This document shows, in pieces, positions 21,918 through 32,894 of a stretch of DNA of 64,000 nucleotides. The translations under genes were made by a program, and so were the position numbers. The stretch's first letter is position 1; each line of letters opens with the position of its first letter. The notes beneath the pieces are model-generated. The model had not been told where the DNA came from. It was given only the letters and a program-made list of their open reading frames with translations, and did no database searches. Origin of the DNA: Allomyces macrogynus ATCC 38327 (taxonomy: Eukaryota > Blastocladiomycota > Blastocladiomycetes > Blastocladiales > Blastocladiaceae); contig GG745343.1 in NCBI GenBank assembly GCA_000151295.1, positions 503,885 to 567,884 of the forward strand, written 5' to 3'.

Positions 21918-24900
21918 TCAAGTCGCCCTCGCGCCAGCCTTGTCCCCACGATCTCGATTCCGTGCTGCATCCAAGACAGAATCACCAACACCCCACGCCT
22001 GCACGGGACGTCCTGCACCTTCTCCACCTGGTCCCGACGGCACCTTGACGCGCACCCGCGACTTGGACCGCGATGACGCTTGCGACCCGGCTGACCAGCC
22101 GCTGCCCGCAGCGACTGGTGACCGAGACCGAGACCTTGTCCGGGTACTCTGCACGTCGGTGTTGACCGTGACGCGGGGCCGTTCGCCCCGTGCTGCTGCC
22201 GCCGCGCGGCCCACGTCTTCCGAGTCAGACCCGGGCTGCGACACCATCCCGCGCAGGTCGTCGTAGGTGCCCACACTGGCCGCGGGTTTCCGTGCGACCG
22301 AAGAGGATGATGGGCGGCGTTGTCTCGGTGTCTCGTCGTCGTCGTCGTCGCCGTCGAGTTGCGCGACCGAGAGGTACTCGTCGAGGCCCGAAATCGTCGT
22401 CTCGTGGCGATCCTTGGTGGCGGGCGCGTCCGATGCGGTCGCCGCGGGCCACAACGTGCTCGTGAGTGCGAGCGACAGGTCGCCGAGCGCGTCTTCACTC
22501 CCGCCACCCGCCAAGTGCCGCATGTTGCGCTTGATCGACGACATGACAGCGCGCGGATCGGCGAGCGAGTCATTGGAACTGCGCGCGTCGCGCGTCAAGG
22601 GCAACGACTTGCGGAATGACCCATAGTTGGACCCCAGACCATGCGTAACCGACGTGTTGGACCCGCCGAGACCGCGTGTCGAAGAGGCCGCAGCGGCGGC
22701 CGCGACGGTCGCTGACGTGGTCTGCTCCTGGAGCCGCTGCAAAAGCTTGATCTCGTCCTCGAGCCGGCGCACCGATTCGACGGTCGCCTTGTACCGCATT
22801 TCCAGGATAGTGTGGTCGCGGTCCTTGCCCACAATCGACGTCTGCAGCTTGTCGGCCGTCTCGCGCGCGACCTTGACCTCCATTTCAAGTTCGCGGATCC
22901 GGTCACGCAGCTCGTCGCGGTCGTCGTGCGCCGCATCGAGCTGCGCGTTCATCGCGCGCACTTGCTGCTGCCGCTCCTGCACAACTTGTCGCAGAGCCTG
23001 TGCGTGGTCGTCGGCCTCGGCGCGGACTTGGTCGAGCGCGGTCCGCACACGGTCGAGTTCGTGGTCCTTTTGCTCGGCCGTCTCGGCGGTGTGCTCGCGC
23101 TGCGCCTTGAGTTCCGTCTCGAGCCGCGCGATTTGCAGCTGCAGGTCCGAGACGGTCGCGTTGCTGCGGTCCAGCGCTGCGCGCAGCTGCACGTCCTTGT
23201 CCTGCAATTTCCGCGCGCCGTACTCGCTGTTGACGAGATTGTCCTCGAGCACCTCCACCTTGGACTTCCACCGCTCGAGTTCCTCGCGGTTCGAGTCGCG
23301 CACGATTTGCGACGCGCGCCGTTCCTGGTCGAGCTTGGCCGTGACTTCGGCCATTTTTTGCTTGAGGTCCGAAACGGTCTGCTCGAGCCGCGCCGTGTCG
23401 TGGCCCTTGTCTTTCAACGCCTGCGTCTTCTCCCTGGTCACGGCCTTCAAGTCCATGACCGCGCGCCGCTCCGACTCGAGCAGCATCTCCGTCTCCTGTA
23501 CCTCGGCCTCGAGTTGCTTCAGTTGCCGCCGCAGCGTGTCCGTTTCTGTGACGAGCTGCTGCCGCTCCTGCACGGCCGCCTCGCGCTCGGTCGTGAGCTG
23601 GTCGACGCGCGCCGACAGGTTGGCACCGTGCTGCTGCAGGTCCTTGATCTTGGTCTGCGCCTCGGACAACGCCGCCTTGGCCTGCGCGTACTTGTTGCGC
23701 ACCGTCTCGAGCTCGGCGTTGAGCGTGCGTTCGCGCTTGCCCGCGCCGTCGACCTCGGACAGGAGCTGCGACTGGCGGTCGAGCAGCATTTCAATTTCGC
23801 CCTTTTGCCTTGCCGCGAGCTGCCGCGCGTCGTCGCGCTCCCTGGCCACATTGGCCTCGCGCGTCTTGACGAGATCGAGCTCGTACAAAAACTTGCGCTG
23901 CTGCAGCTGCAGTTGCTCGATATCGGCTACGGTTTTCCGGTCCTTGGCGAGCGCCTTGTCGAGTTCCTCGCGTAACGTGCGCTCCTTGGTCTCCATGAGT
24001 TCGGCGTCGCGCCGGAGGAGCTCGTACTTTGCTTGCACGGCCGTGAGCGCCTCGACCTCGGTCTTGCTGCGCTGCAACGCCGCCTGCAACCCCTGGATCG
24101 TATCGTCGCGCTGCGCGAGGACGTGGTCGCACTCGAGCACGCGCACCTCGAGCTTCATGCGCGCCTCCTTTTCCTGCAACCAGTCGTGGTCCTTGTCCTT
24201 GAGCTGTTTCATCCACCGCTTGAGCTCGGCCTCGCGGTGGTTGACGCGCTCCTGTAACGCCTTGCGCTGCGCGTGCATTTCGAGCAGCGCCTTTTCCTGC
24301 TTGTGCGCGCGTGCCTCGGTCGCCTGCAGCGTCGCTTGAAGTTTCGCGACGTGGCCGTCGAGCTTTTCGGTGCGCGCCGACCACACGAGCACGTCGTCGG
24401 CGTGCTTGGTCGCGGCGGATCCGAGTTTCTTGGTAAGCGAGTTGCACTCGTCGGTCTTGTCGGCCAGACTGCGCTGCAGGGCCTGCACGTCGCAGTCGCG
24501 CGCAAATTGCAGATCCTTGATCTTACTCTCGTACGCGCGCTTGGTCGCTTCGAGCTCGTTGAGCAGCGCCTGGTGGTCGGTCTCGAGCTGCAGGTTCTTG
24601 GTGCGCTCTTCCTCGAGCATGATCAGCAGCGAGCGGGGAGTTTCGTAGTACTAGGTGGGCAACGACAATCAGATCGCAGTTATGGCACGCAAACTGAATG
24701 CACGACACACGCACCTTGCTCCTCGTCTGCTTCTCGGCCTCGAGCAACTTATTCCACGTATCCAAGTGCCCCGTCCCCGCACCCGTCCCAACCCCACCGC
24801 TGCCGCTCGCCTTGCGCACCTTCTCTCTCGCTGCGGCCACCGCACGACTCACCGCGCGATCCCGTCTCTCCTTCTCATCCTGCTTGACTTTATCCCGCAT

Positions 24901-25341
24901 CGCCGCGTCCTGCTCCTCGCGCCGGCGATGCGCCTGCACTTTGGTCCGGAACGCTGCCTCGAGCTGCTGCAACTCCAACTCGTTCTCTTCCTTTCGCGCT
25001 TTCGCCGCACGCTCCTCGCCTTCACGGTCGCGCTCTTGGCGTTCGCGCGCCTCGGCGGCCGATTCGCGCTGCGGGGGAGAGCCGAATGGGTTACCAATAA
25101 CCGGCCGCGGCCAGAGTTTCTGGGGTGACGAGAAGAGCGTTTCACGCGGGATATGAGCGGGCTGGGGTTGCGTGATGGTGGGTTGGTTGCTGGGGCGCGC
25201 CGAGGTCGCGCGCATTGAGGGCTGCCGGGATCGTCCAGAGCGTGACGGGGCCCGGTGGTGAGCGATAGTGCGAGTTGGACTGCGACCGGTGCAATGCGGA
25301 GAGTGTTGATGCAAACCAGACGGATTTCGGCTCGAGCGCAC
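21918..25341 (-). CDS. Long coiled-coil protein
   Basis: Two exons, complement(21918..24650, 24715..25341), joined by a 64-nt intron (gtgcgt...cctag), give up to 1,119 residues. The ATG at 25218 (MRATSARPSNQP) would give 1,078 and may be the true start, since the 41 codons above it look leader-like. The N-terminus has a Pro/Gln stretch with SSPQKLWPRP, then a charged helix (ESAAEARERQERDREGEER), a conserved-looking YYETPRSLLIMLEEERTKN segment, and some 600 residues of almost unbroken heptads rich in Glu, Gln, Arg and Leu. The C-terminal 230 residues are disordered, with acidic DGDDDDDE and RTRSRSRSP patches. No motor or enzymatic domain is seen. In a flagellated fungus a centriole or cytoskeletal linker role is possible, but that is conjecture. 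I do not recognise a named family. Confidence 0.85.
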
Positions 25342-25708
25342 GTTGGCAAGGACTTAAGGTGAAAGAGCAAGCGAAGAGATCAACGGCCGTCCCGCGTCTC
25401 GCATCACCACCATGTGAGAATCACGACCGCGAGAGACAAGTCAGGCGTGTTCCTTTCTGTCGTTGGCTGCCCACAAGCGCACTGGGCTGCTACGCTGGTG
25501 CACGAGCGGACACGTTAAGCTGACCCACCCAGGTGGAACGGTCTTCAAACCAAAGAGCAATCAAAACCCACGAAAAACGGATTCCCCTATTCCAGTTCTC
25601 CCATCACGACGACTGCAGCGCACGCACACACGCAAAACACCGCGATCGCACGCGCTGCGCTCGTCCGCCGTCAACTCAACCGCGCCGCGTCGCGTTCTGC
25701 TCGCGCGC
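25342..25708. other. Intergenic between coiled-coil and Sec1 genes
   Basis: Upstream region of the coiled-coil gene (minus) and the 3' UTR of the Sec1 gene (minus). I see nothing further in it. Confidence 0.35.
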
Positions 25709-28366
25709 CTAGAAGAGCCCGAGGAACCTTTTCTTCTTCTTCTTCTTCTTCTTCTTGCCGTCGGCGTCCCCACCCTCGGCCGCGGTCGCCGCCTTCTTGC
25801 CCGCCGGCAAGTCCGGCAACTTACTCGGCCCCGGCCCGTACCCAAACGCCGGCGGCGCAATCGCGCCCGCGGCCGCCGGGTTGCGCAGACACTTGACCGC
25901 ATCCACAAACTGTGCCGGGGTCACGATATGGCTCGATCCAATCAGGACATCGCGCGGCCCGTTCGCGGCCGTCGCCTGTGCGGTCGCGACCTCGTACGCG
26001 GCGCGAATTTCCGAGTAGGTCATGCCGCCGAGCATATAGACGATGACCTTGGCCCCAGACTCGGACGCGGCGCTATCGCCGCCGGCAGCGGCGGCGGCCG
26101 CGGCGGCCTGCTGCTGCCCCTTCTTCTGCCAGCTGGGCTTGGTGGAACGGAGGGAGGTACCGCCGGTGGCGCGGCCCGTGTCGGGCGCGGGCTGTGGGCC
26201 GAGGTACGGGAAGGCTTCGGCGTCGAGCGCGCCGGCGACTTGGTCTTCCATGACGAGCTTGAGCGCGGGCGTGTACCGCATCAGCTCGTAGCTGCCTTCG
26301 TCGTCGTCGCCGCCCTTCTTTTTCTTTTTCTTGTCGTCCTTCTTGTCGCGCTTCTTGGGCTAGTGGTCGAGACGAGAGTAATAGTGAGGACCAGGGCCGA
26401 CATTGCGTGGGAAAAAGGTGGACGAGTCGCGCACCTTGGACTGGAGCGCCACACCGAGCCGCGCCAGGTTGGTGATGGCCTCGGCGAGCTCGACGCTGAT
26501 ATTGGCGTGGCCGAGCAGCTTGCGGCGGTCGTCGTCCTGCACGCCCTCCTTGGAGATCACGTACATCATCAGCAGCCGGACCTTGTCGTACGGGCTAGAT
26601 GGGGATCATGGTCAGCGTCGCGCTCACGCATTTCGCGCGTAGTTCAATAAGGTATGCCTGCGCCGTACATGATGGACGTGTCGTCGAGCAGCGGCACCAT
26701 GTCGTTGACCACGTTCTTGATTTTGGACCCGTCAGCCTTTTCGCCCGTCGACAGATCCTGCTCAATCTCGCCGACTTGGTTGAGCTTGCGCCGGTTAAAC
26801 GCGTTCATACACTCTTGCGACAGATTGATGTGGATCGTGTACTGCACAGCGGTCGGAGCGTCAGCCCACCGGTCATAAATGCGTCATGGCGGCAACAAAC
26901 GAATGCGCACCTTTTGCTTGAGCTCCTGGAACTGCGGCATCGCGGCCAGCACGTCCTTCATGTCCTTGAGCGACGCGGCCCTACACCCTCACCACGTCAA
27001 TCTCGCCTCCCCTCCCACCCCACACCCACCCAAACCAGACCAAAAACGCACCCTTCCTTGCCATAATTGCTCGCGGCCTTGTTCTCATTCAAGAACTTGG
27101 CAAACTGCGCCGTGATGGTCGTGAGCACGTCAGGAATGAACATGTGCCGCAGCTGCACCCACAGCTGGTCATTGTCGTCGAGCAAGACTTCCTTCCTCTC
27201 GGCATTCTCGTCGGCGGCCGGCTGCTGGTCACTGGACGTGCCGGCAAACAGGTACTTGCCCTGCTCAATCGGCAACAGGTCGTGCGCCATGGCCTGGTAG
27301 GTGAACTCGTGCAACAGCGGCGCGTAGACGTCGAGCGTGCGGTCGGCAATGACGAGCGTGCTACGATGTTGGGGGTCGACCGACTAGACGATCCATCCCG
27401 CGCATTAGCGCCCCTTCGACTTCTGCACGGCGGGCAGGGCAGGCGTGCAAGTACGTACCGGGAACCCTGTGCCCAGCTTACTCAACGCCTCCAGTTCCGC
27501 GGCGACCAAGTGCGCGAGTTTCGCGGCGCGCGTGTTATCCGGGTCGCGCGACTTGTGGTACCGAATGTAGGGCAGGTCGCCGAGCGTCGCACACAGCGAC
27601 ACGAGTTTCTTGGCCTCGATTTCGAGCTCGGCGTTTTGCGCGACTAAGCCGCCGGCCTCGGGCGAGTAGAGCTTGAAGAAAGCGTTCGGGTCCTCGAACG
27701 AAAACACGCGCTGCTCGAGCGGGATCACGTCGACAAACAGTTCCTGCAGATTGCGGATGTAGGGGGCCGCGCCGGACGAGGTGATTTCTTGCATGAGCGC
27801 GTCAGGCAGGGCTGAATAGAGAGAGGGTGAGATAGTGAGCAGCGGTGATCAGCTCGTTCGCGAAGAAGGGTGGGATCGCGGCGTACCGGACAGGAAAAAC
27901 AGGTGCGCGACCGCGTAGAGCGGCTTGCGCCCGCCGCCCGGGCAAAAGTCGTTGATAAAGTAGGCAATGGCCTCGGGCGTCGGGGACAGGAAGTAGATGG
28001 CGTCGAGCGACGGGTAGGGCTGCCGCTTCTTGGTGATCAGCTCGACGACTAAGACAGGTCAGGTCCGCTATCCAAGATCGCCGAGGTTGCGAGCCAAAAC
28101 GTACGCGTCACGTTCTCGTCGAGAATATCAAACATCTTGACCGAGTGGTTGAGAATGCGCATCGAAATCGGGTCGACGACCATAACCTTCCACTTGCCCG
28201 CCGGCTGCACGTGCCGCACCATGTCGTTGATGATGCCTACCACGACACGACACGATGTGGCGCGCGTGAGTACGCGATGACGGCGCGGACCGTGCGAGCG
28301 AGTCTGGCAGGGGTCGGATCACGTACGCCGCTTGATCGCGTCGCGAATGGAGAACCCGCCAGTCAT
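25709..28366 (-). CDS. SEC1: Sec1/Munc18-family SNARE regulator
   Basis: Nine exons, complement(25709..26359, 26435..26594, 26669..26841, 26911..26980, 27052..27383, 27459..27811, 27887..28048, 28105..28236, 28327..28366), give 690 residues. SM proteins bind syntaxin and guide SNARE assembly in vesicle fusion; the best likeness is to the exocytic Sec1/Munc18 branch. Blocks seen in order are IRDAIKRR at the start, WKVMVVDPISMRILN, SLDAIYFLSPTPEA, the hallmark LVIADRTLDVYAPLLHEFTY, KIKNVVNDMVPLLDD, YDKVRLLMMYVISKEG, and a final YMLGGMTYSEIRAAYEV with GSSHIVTPAQF. Exon 7 ends at a gtacgg donor, restoring SIxPYDK as in syntaxin-binding proteins. Unusual additions are a DDKKKKKKGGDDDEG loop, an eight-Ala run, and a C-terminal tail ending in nine Lys and RFLGLF. 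Confidence 0.92.
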
Positions 28367-29355
28367 AGTGCCGAGTCAAGAGCAAGATCAGAGATGGGTA
28401 GTGGTGGCGGAGGGTGGCGCGCGGCCAGTGAGAGCAGCAGCAGCGAGATCACGGGCGACTCGGGTCAAACAGAGCGGAACCGCGCGTCAAACGGCCGGAC
28501 CACGACGTGCTCGACGGGTCCTGACCACTTGCAATCGCTTTGGTGGGCGGAAACGAGCTTGGGGATGGTGCTCGACGTCGACGGCTTGAGCGGGGACGCG
28601 ACGGGGTCCGGCAGCGGTTGGTGGCCGTGGCAGCAACGGGTTGCGGGAACTTGGGGCGGCGAGATCGCGGTTCTCTTCGCCGTTGCCGTGGGTTACAACA
28701 AGGTGTGCAGCCGTGGTCGTGGGACGTGGACTCGGCACTCGAGCGGTGTCTGGGAGACGCGAGTTTCTCATCCAGCAGCGCGACTTGGACGATCCTGGCG
28801 TCGAGAGCAAGGAAGGGGGCAGACGGAATTATGTATCAAATGGGCGACCGGCTCGTCTCGCGCGCACGGCGTGCGCCGGCTTCCACCTCCACCCACACCA
28901 CCAACCAACCCAACCACGCACGACCTTCCTTCCACGACACAAACGGAAATGTAGATGACCGAGAGGACCAAGGGCAAGCACCAACAACAGCACCAGCGAG
29001 GGGCGGGAAAAAAGAGAAGAAGAGAGGAACAGAAGCGAAGGGAACGGCAGAGAAACCAGCAACAACAACCACAAACGACAAACCAAAGCAAGCCAGACCA
29101 AACCACGGAATAAATGATCAAGGACGGCGCCGCGCCGGGACCCGGCCCACGCAGGGTCGCGCCGTGCGGGCGAGCCGAGCGCAGCAAGTCGAAAAGGCAC
29201 CCAAGTGCGACGACTACAGGAGCAAGGGCGGTCAAGGTCCGTTGTCAGCACGCGGAGCGAGAGCAACAAGCACAGCGACCCGTACGAACCGTCAAGTCAA
29301 AGCAGCAGGAAGCGAAGCGCGGGGCGGGCGGTGCACCATCGACGCGGTCGCGCGC
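28367..29355. other. Intergenic, no gene seen
   Basis: About 1 kb between the Sec1 start and the RAP1 stop. It is Sec1 promoter plus RAP1 3' UTR. A long plus-strand ORF (28540-29871) runs on antisense into RAP1 and has no domain. 28940-29110 is very A-rich and purine-rich on the plus strand. Confidence 0.4.
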
Positions 29356-30135
29356 TCACAGAATGACGCACTTTTTCTTCTTGCCGGTCTCCCTGGCCTT
29401 TTCCGGCATCTGCTTGTTGATCTGCCGCACCAAGTCGAAAAACACCTCGTCCACATTGAGCTTCTGTCGTGCCGAGGTCTCGTAGAACGCGCACCCCCAC
29501 GACGCGGCCAGTTGCTGCGCCGAGTCGCGCGCGACCATGCGGTCCGACTCGAGGTCGCACTTGTTGCCCGCCAGCACCATCGGCACCTTGTCGGTATCCT
29601 TGACGCGCAAAATCTGCTCGCGCAGGTCCTCGAGCTCGCGATACGTGGCCATCGACGTGATCGAGTAGACGAGAATAAACCCTTGCCCGTTCTTCATGTA
29701 GAGGTCGCGCATTGCCGTAAACTGCTCGGTGCCCGCCGTGTCGAGAATCTCGAGCATGCACTGCTGCGAGTCGACCTCCACCTGTTTTCGGTACGAGTCC
29801 TCGATCGTTGGGTCGTACTTTTCCACGAAAATCGACTGCACAAACTGCACCGTCTACGTTGGTGGACATGAGGAAGAGGTCAGTTTGACGTGGTTCCAAC
29901 ATATCGATTCAGGTGGTGGCACAAAGCTCGGCGCGAGATCCTTGAAGCGTCGAATCACACACACAGCGCCGCCGCCCCACGCCGCACGCGCCGCAAACAA
30001 GGACGCGTCGCGCGGCCAAACCACGCCCAAGTGGTTGCATGCGCGCGAACCACACAGCGAAGAAGAAAAAGCGCGTACTAATGCCGACTTGCCGACACCA
30101 CCGGCGCCGAGCACGACCAGCTTGTACTCTCTCAT
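29356..30135 (-). CDS. RAP1: RAP1/RSR1-type small GTPase
   Basis: Two exons, complement(29356..29853, 30079..30135), separated by a 225-nt intron that is long for this window, give 184 residues, the usual Rap1 length. It should act as a GTP-GDP switch at membranes; fungal orthologs (RSR1/BUD1) direct cell polarity. Visible motifs are the P-loop [10 protein letters not shown] (10-19), effector loop YDPTIEDSY (32-40), DTAGTEQF with Thr at 61 where Ras has Gln (a Rap signature), NKCD and ETSA for guanine binding. The tail is KKKKCVIL: a polybasic patch plus a CAAX box ending in Leu, so geranylgeranylation is expected. Position 11 is Ala as in Ras, but the rest follows Rap. Upstream lies an unusually long gene-free region. 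Confidence 0.95.
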
Positions 30136-32894
30136 CGCGGCAAATCACGTGTCAAGTGGAGACGAGCACGAGGGAGCGGCGACGACGACGATTACCGACG
30201 ACGACGCGAGATAAATGGGCCCGCGGCGCGACGCGACACGCGGGAACGAAATGGAACGGGTTGATGGCGGGACCGAGACTGCGCGGGCGCGTCCGGGGCA
30301 GGCAGAGCGAGCGACGACCGAGTGACGCTCGAGGTGTCGAGAACGGCGGCGTCTGGTAGGGATCGGAACAAGGCGATGCGGGGGTCAGTGATCCTGGCAC
30401 GGGCACAAGATGGAGTTGGTGCGACGCGACACGCGACGCGGCGCACGGCTTGACCCATGCGCAAGAAGTGCGGAAACAAGCATGAGAGTTGGGCCAAGAA
30501 TCGCGCGGGGGTTCAGTGCGGGAGGGGGGGTTTCGGACAACCGATCCACGTCGGGCCCGCCGGGCGAGCGGGTGGGCGGTGAGCGAGCCCTGCAAAACAG
30601 GCGCCCCGTCCCGCCCGGAAACGTTTTATGTGGGGTGGAAAAAGCCCCGGGTTCGGGGACCCGGGTCCCCCCCCCCCCCCCCCCCCCCCGCGACTGTGCG
30701 CCGCTGCTGCATCCACCACTCCGCACACAAAAACACGCCTAAAACAACCGAAACGTACAGATGCGCGCAGTTGGCGGCGGCGCGTCAAAGTCGTCCAGGG
30801 ACGAGATGCACCGAGAAATCGCTCGGCGCCGATGAGCCTTGAGCGGGCGGGCGTGATCCGACGCGACGGCGCGAGCGAGCGACGCGTGATCCGAACGGGG
30901 GACAGCGAGAGCGGGCGACGACGCAACGGCGGCGACGAGCGATCTGATGGCAAGTGTGAAGAGAGGCGCGCGGTCAGTCGACAGTAAGTTGGCTGGCGCG
31001 ACGCGTGCGTGTCGAGGAAAGGCAAGGTTGGGGCCGGAGCAGACGGGCCAGCGAGCGAAAGTGGACAAGGGGCGGCGTCGGACCGTCGATGGCAGGGGCG
31101 CACGCCGGCCGGCCGGCCCGCCCAGAAACGCCATGCCGACGGCTGACGGGCGCGCACGCGCGCTAACGCAGGCAGCAGGAGAGAAGCAGCAGTCGCGGGC
31201 CGTGGCATCGAAAGACGGGGAAGAAGTCGCCGAGCCGCGGTACAGGTTCACCGGTGCCCGAGGGACAGGGGATGCGCGCGCGCCGGCGAGCGACAAGGCG
31301 CACTCCTGCTGCTTCTGCGGCTGGTCCTGCTCCTGTTGCTGCCGCTCCTGCCGCTCCGTGCGCGTCCACGAGGCATCGGGCCAAGGCCGCGCCTGGATGC
31401 GATTTGTCGCGCGGCGCACGGCATCGGCGGTCGGCGCGTGGCGCAATGTGCGGTACGGGCGAGCGAGCGGGCGTCGAGTCGCCCAGTGTCAAAATGCCGC
31501 GGTCCAAAATCGCTCGAGGCCCGTCTGCGTGCCGGATCCGGTCCCAGGCGCCCCCTGGAGACGCGCAGACACGAACCTAGGCGCGAATCCCGCGCGGAGC
31601 TCGCGGTGCGGGTGGAGGTGGAAGTGGTGGGAGGAGCGCACGCGAGACGGGCGGCGCGCCGCAGCGAGCGCGGCAAGGGCGGTGCGGGACGCGGGACGCG
31701 AGAGGGCGCTCGAGAGGAGCGTCTGCCGCGCGCGACGCGACTTTAGCGGCAGTGATCCGGCAACCGGCAGGCCGATCCGCGGTGGAGGGACCGGTGCAGG
31801 CAAATGCCGGCGAAGGCGCGTGCAGGTCGATGCGTGAAGAGGGCCGCCGACCGACCGGCGCGAAGGAAGAGGGCGGTGAAGGGAGGAAAAGGCGGCGAGT
31901 TGCGAGAACAAAGGCCGTGGGGCAGGCGAGGGACGCGGAAGAGGGACGGGACGGCGCGGCGACGGCGGTAACGTCGACAATGGCGAGCAGGCGGGCGGGC
32001 GAGTGGGCTGGCGGGCAGCAGGCGTGCGAGCGGACAGCACAGGCGCGCTGCGACGGGTGTGCGGCAGGGCGAGCAGCAGCAGATGCACGGGCAGACAGGA
32101 GAAGTGTAATAAATTTGGGCGATTTGCGACCTGGCTGCTGGCTGGGCCCTGGGCTCTGCTGCGTTGCTTCTGTTCAGTCTTCACGTCTTGGTTGTGCGGC
32201 CTGTTGCACTGTTGCGTCGCTGACACCACCACCACGGCCCGTCACCACCACCAAAGCCAGCGAAACACGCGCGGCAAGGCCCCCCTCGCCGCCATCACCG
32301 CCGTTTTCTAACCGTCGACCATGGTCGGCCACGCGCGCGTGTTGCGCGTGTCGGGGTGCTGTGAGGGGGGCGCTTCAGCAAGCTTTCTGCGATGAACTGG
32401 GGTTAAAATGAGCTTGATCACGATTATTTTGACGCGATAGAGTAGAGTTGGAGGGCGTTTTCGATTTCGAGGGGGTGGGACTCGGGAGACAAACCAGGCA
32501 ACGCTGCACGCTGCACGTGAACCAGGCTGGGTGTGTGCCTGCCAGCACCGTCGCACGCACGTGGCCCACTCAACACTGGCTCGCTGGTCAGCGTGCCTGC
32601 TCAACGAACACTGTGATCACCGCGGCCACCACAGCCCTGTTGTTGCTGTCGCTGCTGCCGTTGCTGTTGCCGTTCAAGCAATCACGGCCAGCTTGCCCAA
32701 CCACGACTTGACCACCGGCTAGCCGCTCCTCGACACGACCTGGGCGACGACGACGGCGAGCCTGCGCTGCGACTGGCCAACGACCACGACGCCGAATCAA
32801 TCACGCACTTCTGCACCAGCTGCAAGCGATTCTCGACTCGACTCGCCATTGGATCGCTCGGCCATCCTCCTATTTTGACGACCGCGACGCTGTC
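30136..32894. other. Long gene-free region upstream of RAP1 and the PPR gene
   Basis: This 2.76 kb is the largest gap in the window. Many overlapping Arg-, Pro- and Ser-rich ORFs occur on both strands (the largest are 296 codons plus and 248 codons minus), but none carries a domain or keeps one frame convincingly. The minus strand is C/T-rich over long tracts (about 30.8-32.2 kb), as expected for a long 5' leader or promoter of RAP1. It also holds the palindrome and poly-C tract listed separately. No tRNA- or rRNA-like sequence was noticed. Confidence 0.4.
30646..30689. repeat. Palindrome followed by a 23-C homopolymer
   Basis: Bases 30655-30670 form a perfect 16-bp palindrome (ggggacccgggtcccc). 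An overlapping hairpin pairs cccgggt (30646-30652) with acccggg (30659-30665) around a six-base loop. The palindrome runs straight into 23 consecutive C (30667-30689). It lies about 0.5 kb upstream of the RAP1 start. The C count may be unreliable in sequencing. Confidence 0.8.

Noticed and set aside
22627..24339. 570-codon plus-strand ORF opposite the coiled-coil gene
   Set aside because: Extremely Ser/Cys/Arg-rich shadow of the heptad-coding strand.
25735..25757. cttctt repeat as a mobile or regulatory element
   Set aside because: It encodes the poly-Lys tail of the Sec1 protein on the minus strand, so it is a coding microsatellite.
28540..29871. 443-codon plus-strand ORF
   Set aside because: Its second half is antisense to RAP1; its first half is low complexity.
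30739..32411. Several 220-300-codon ORFs upstream of RAP1
   Set aside because: Arg/Pro/Ser-rich in all frames, as expected in a stop-poor GC-rich stretch; no domain or consistent frame.
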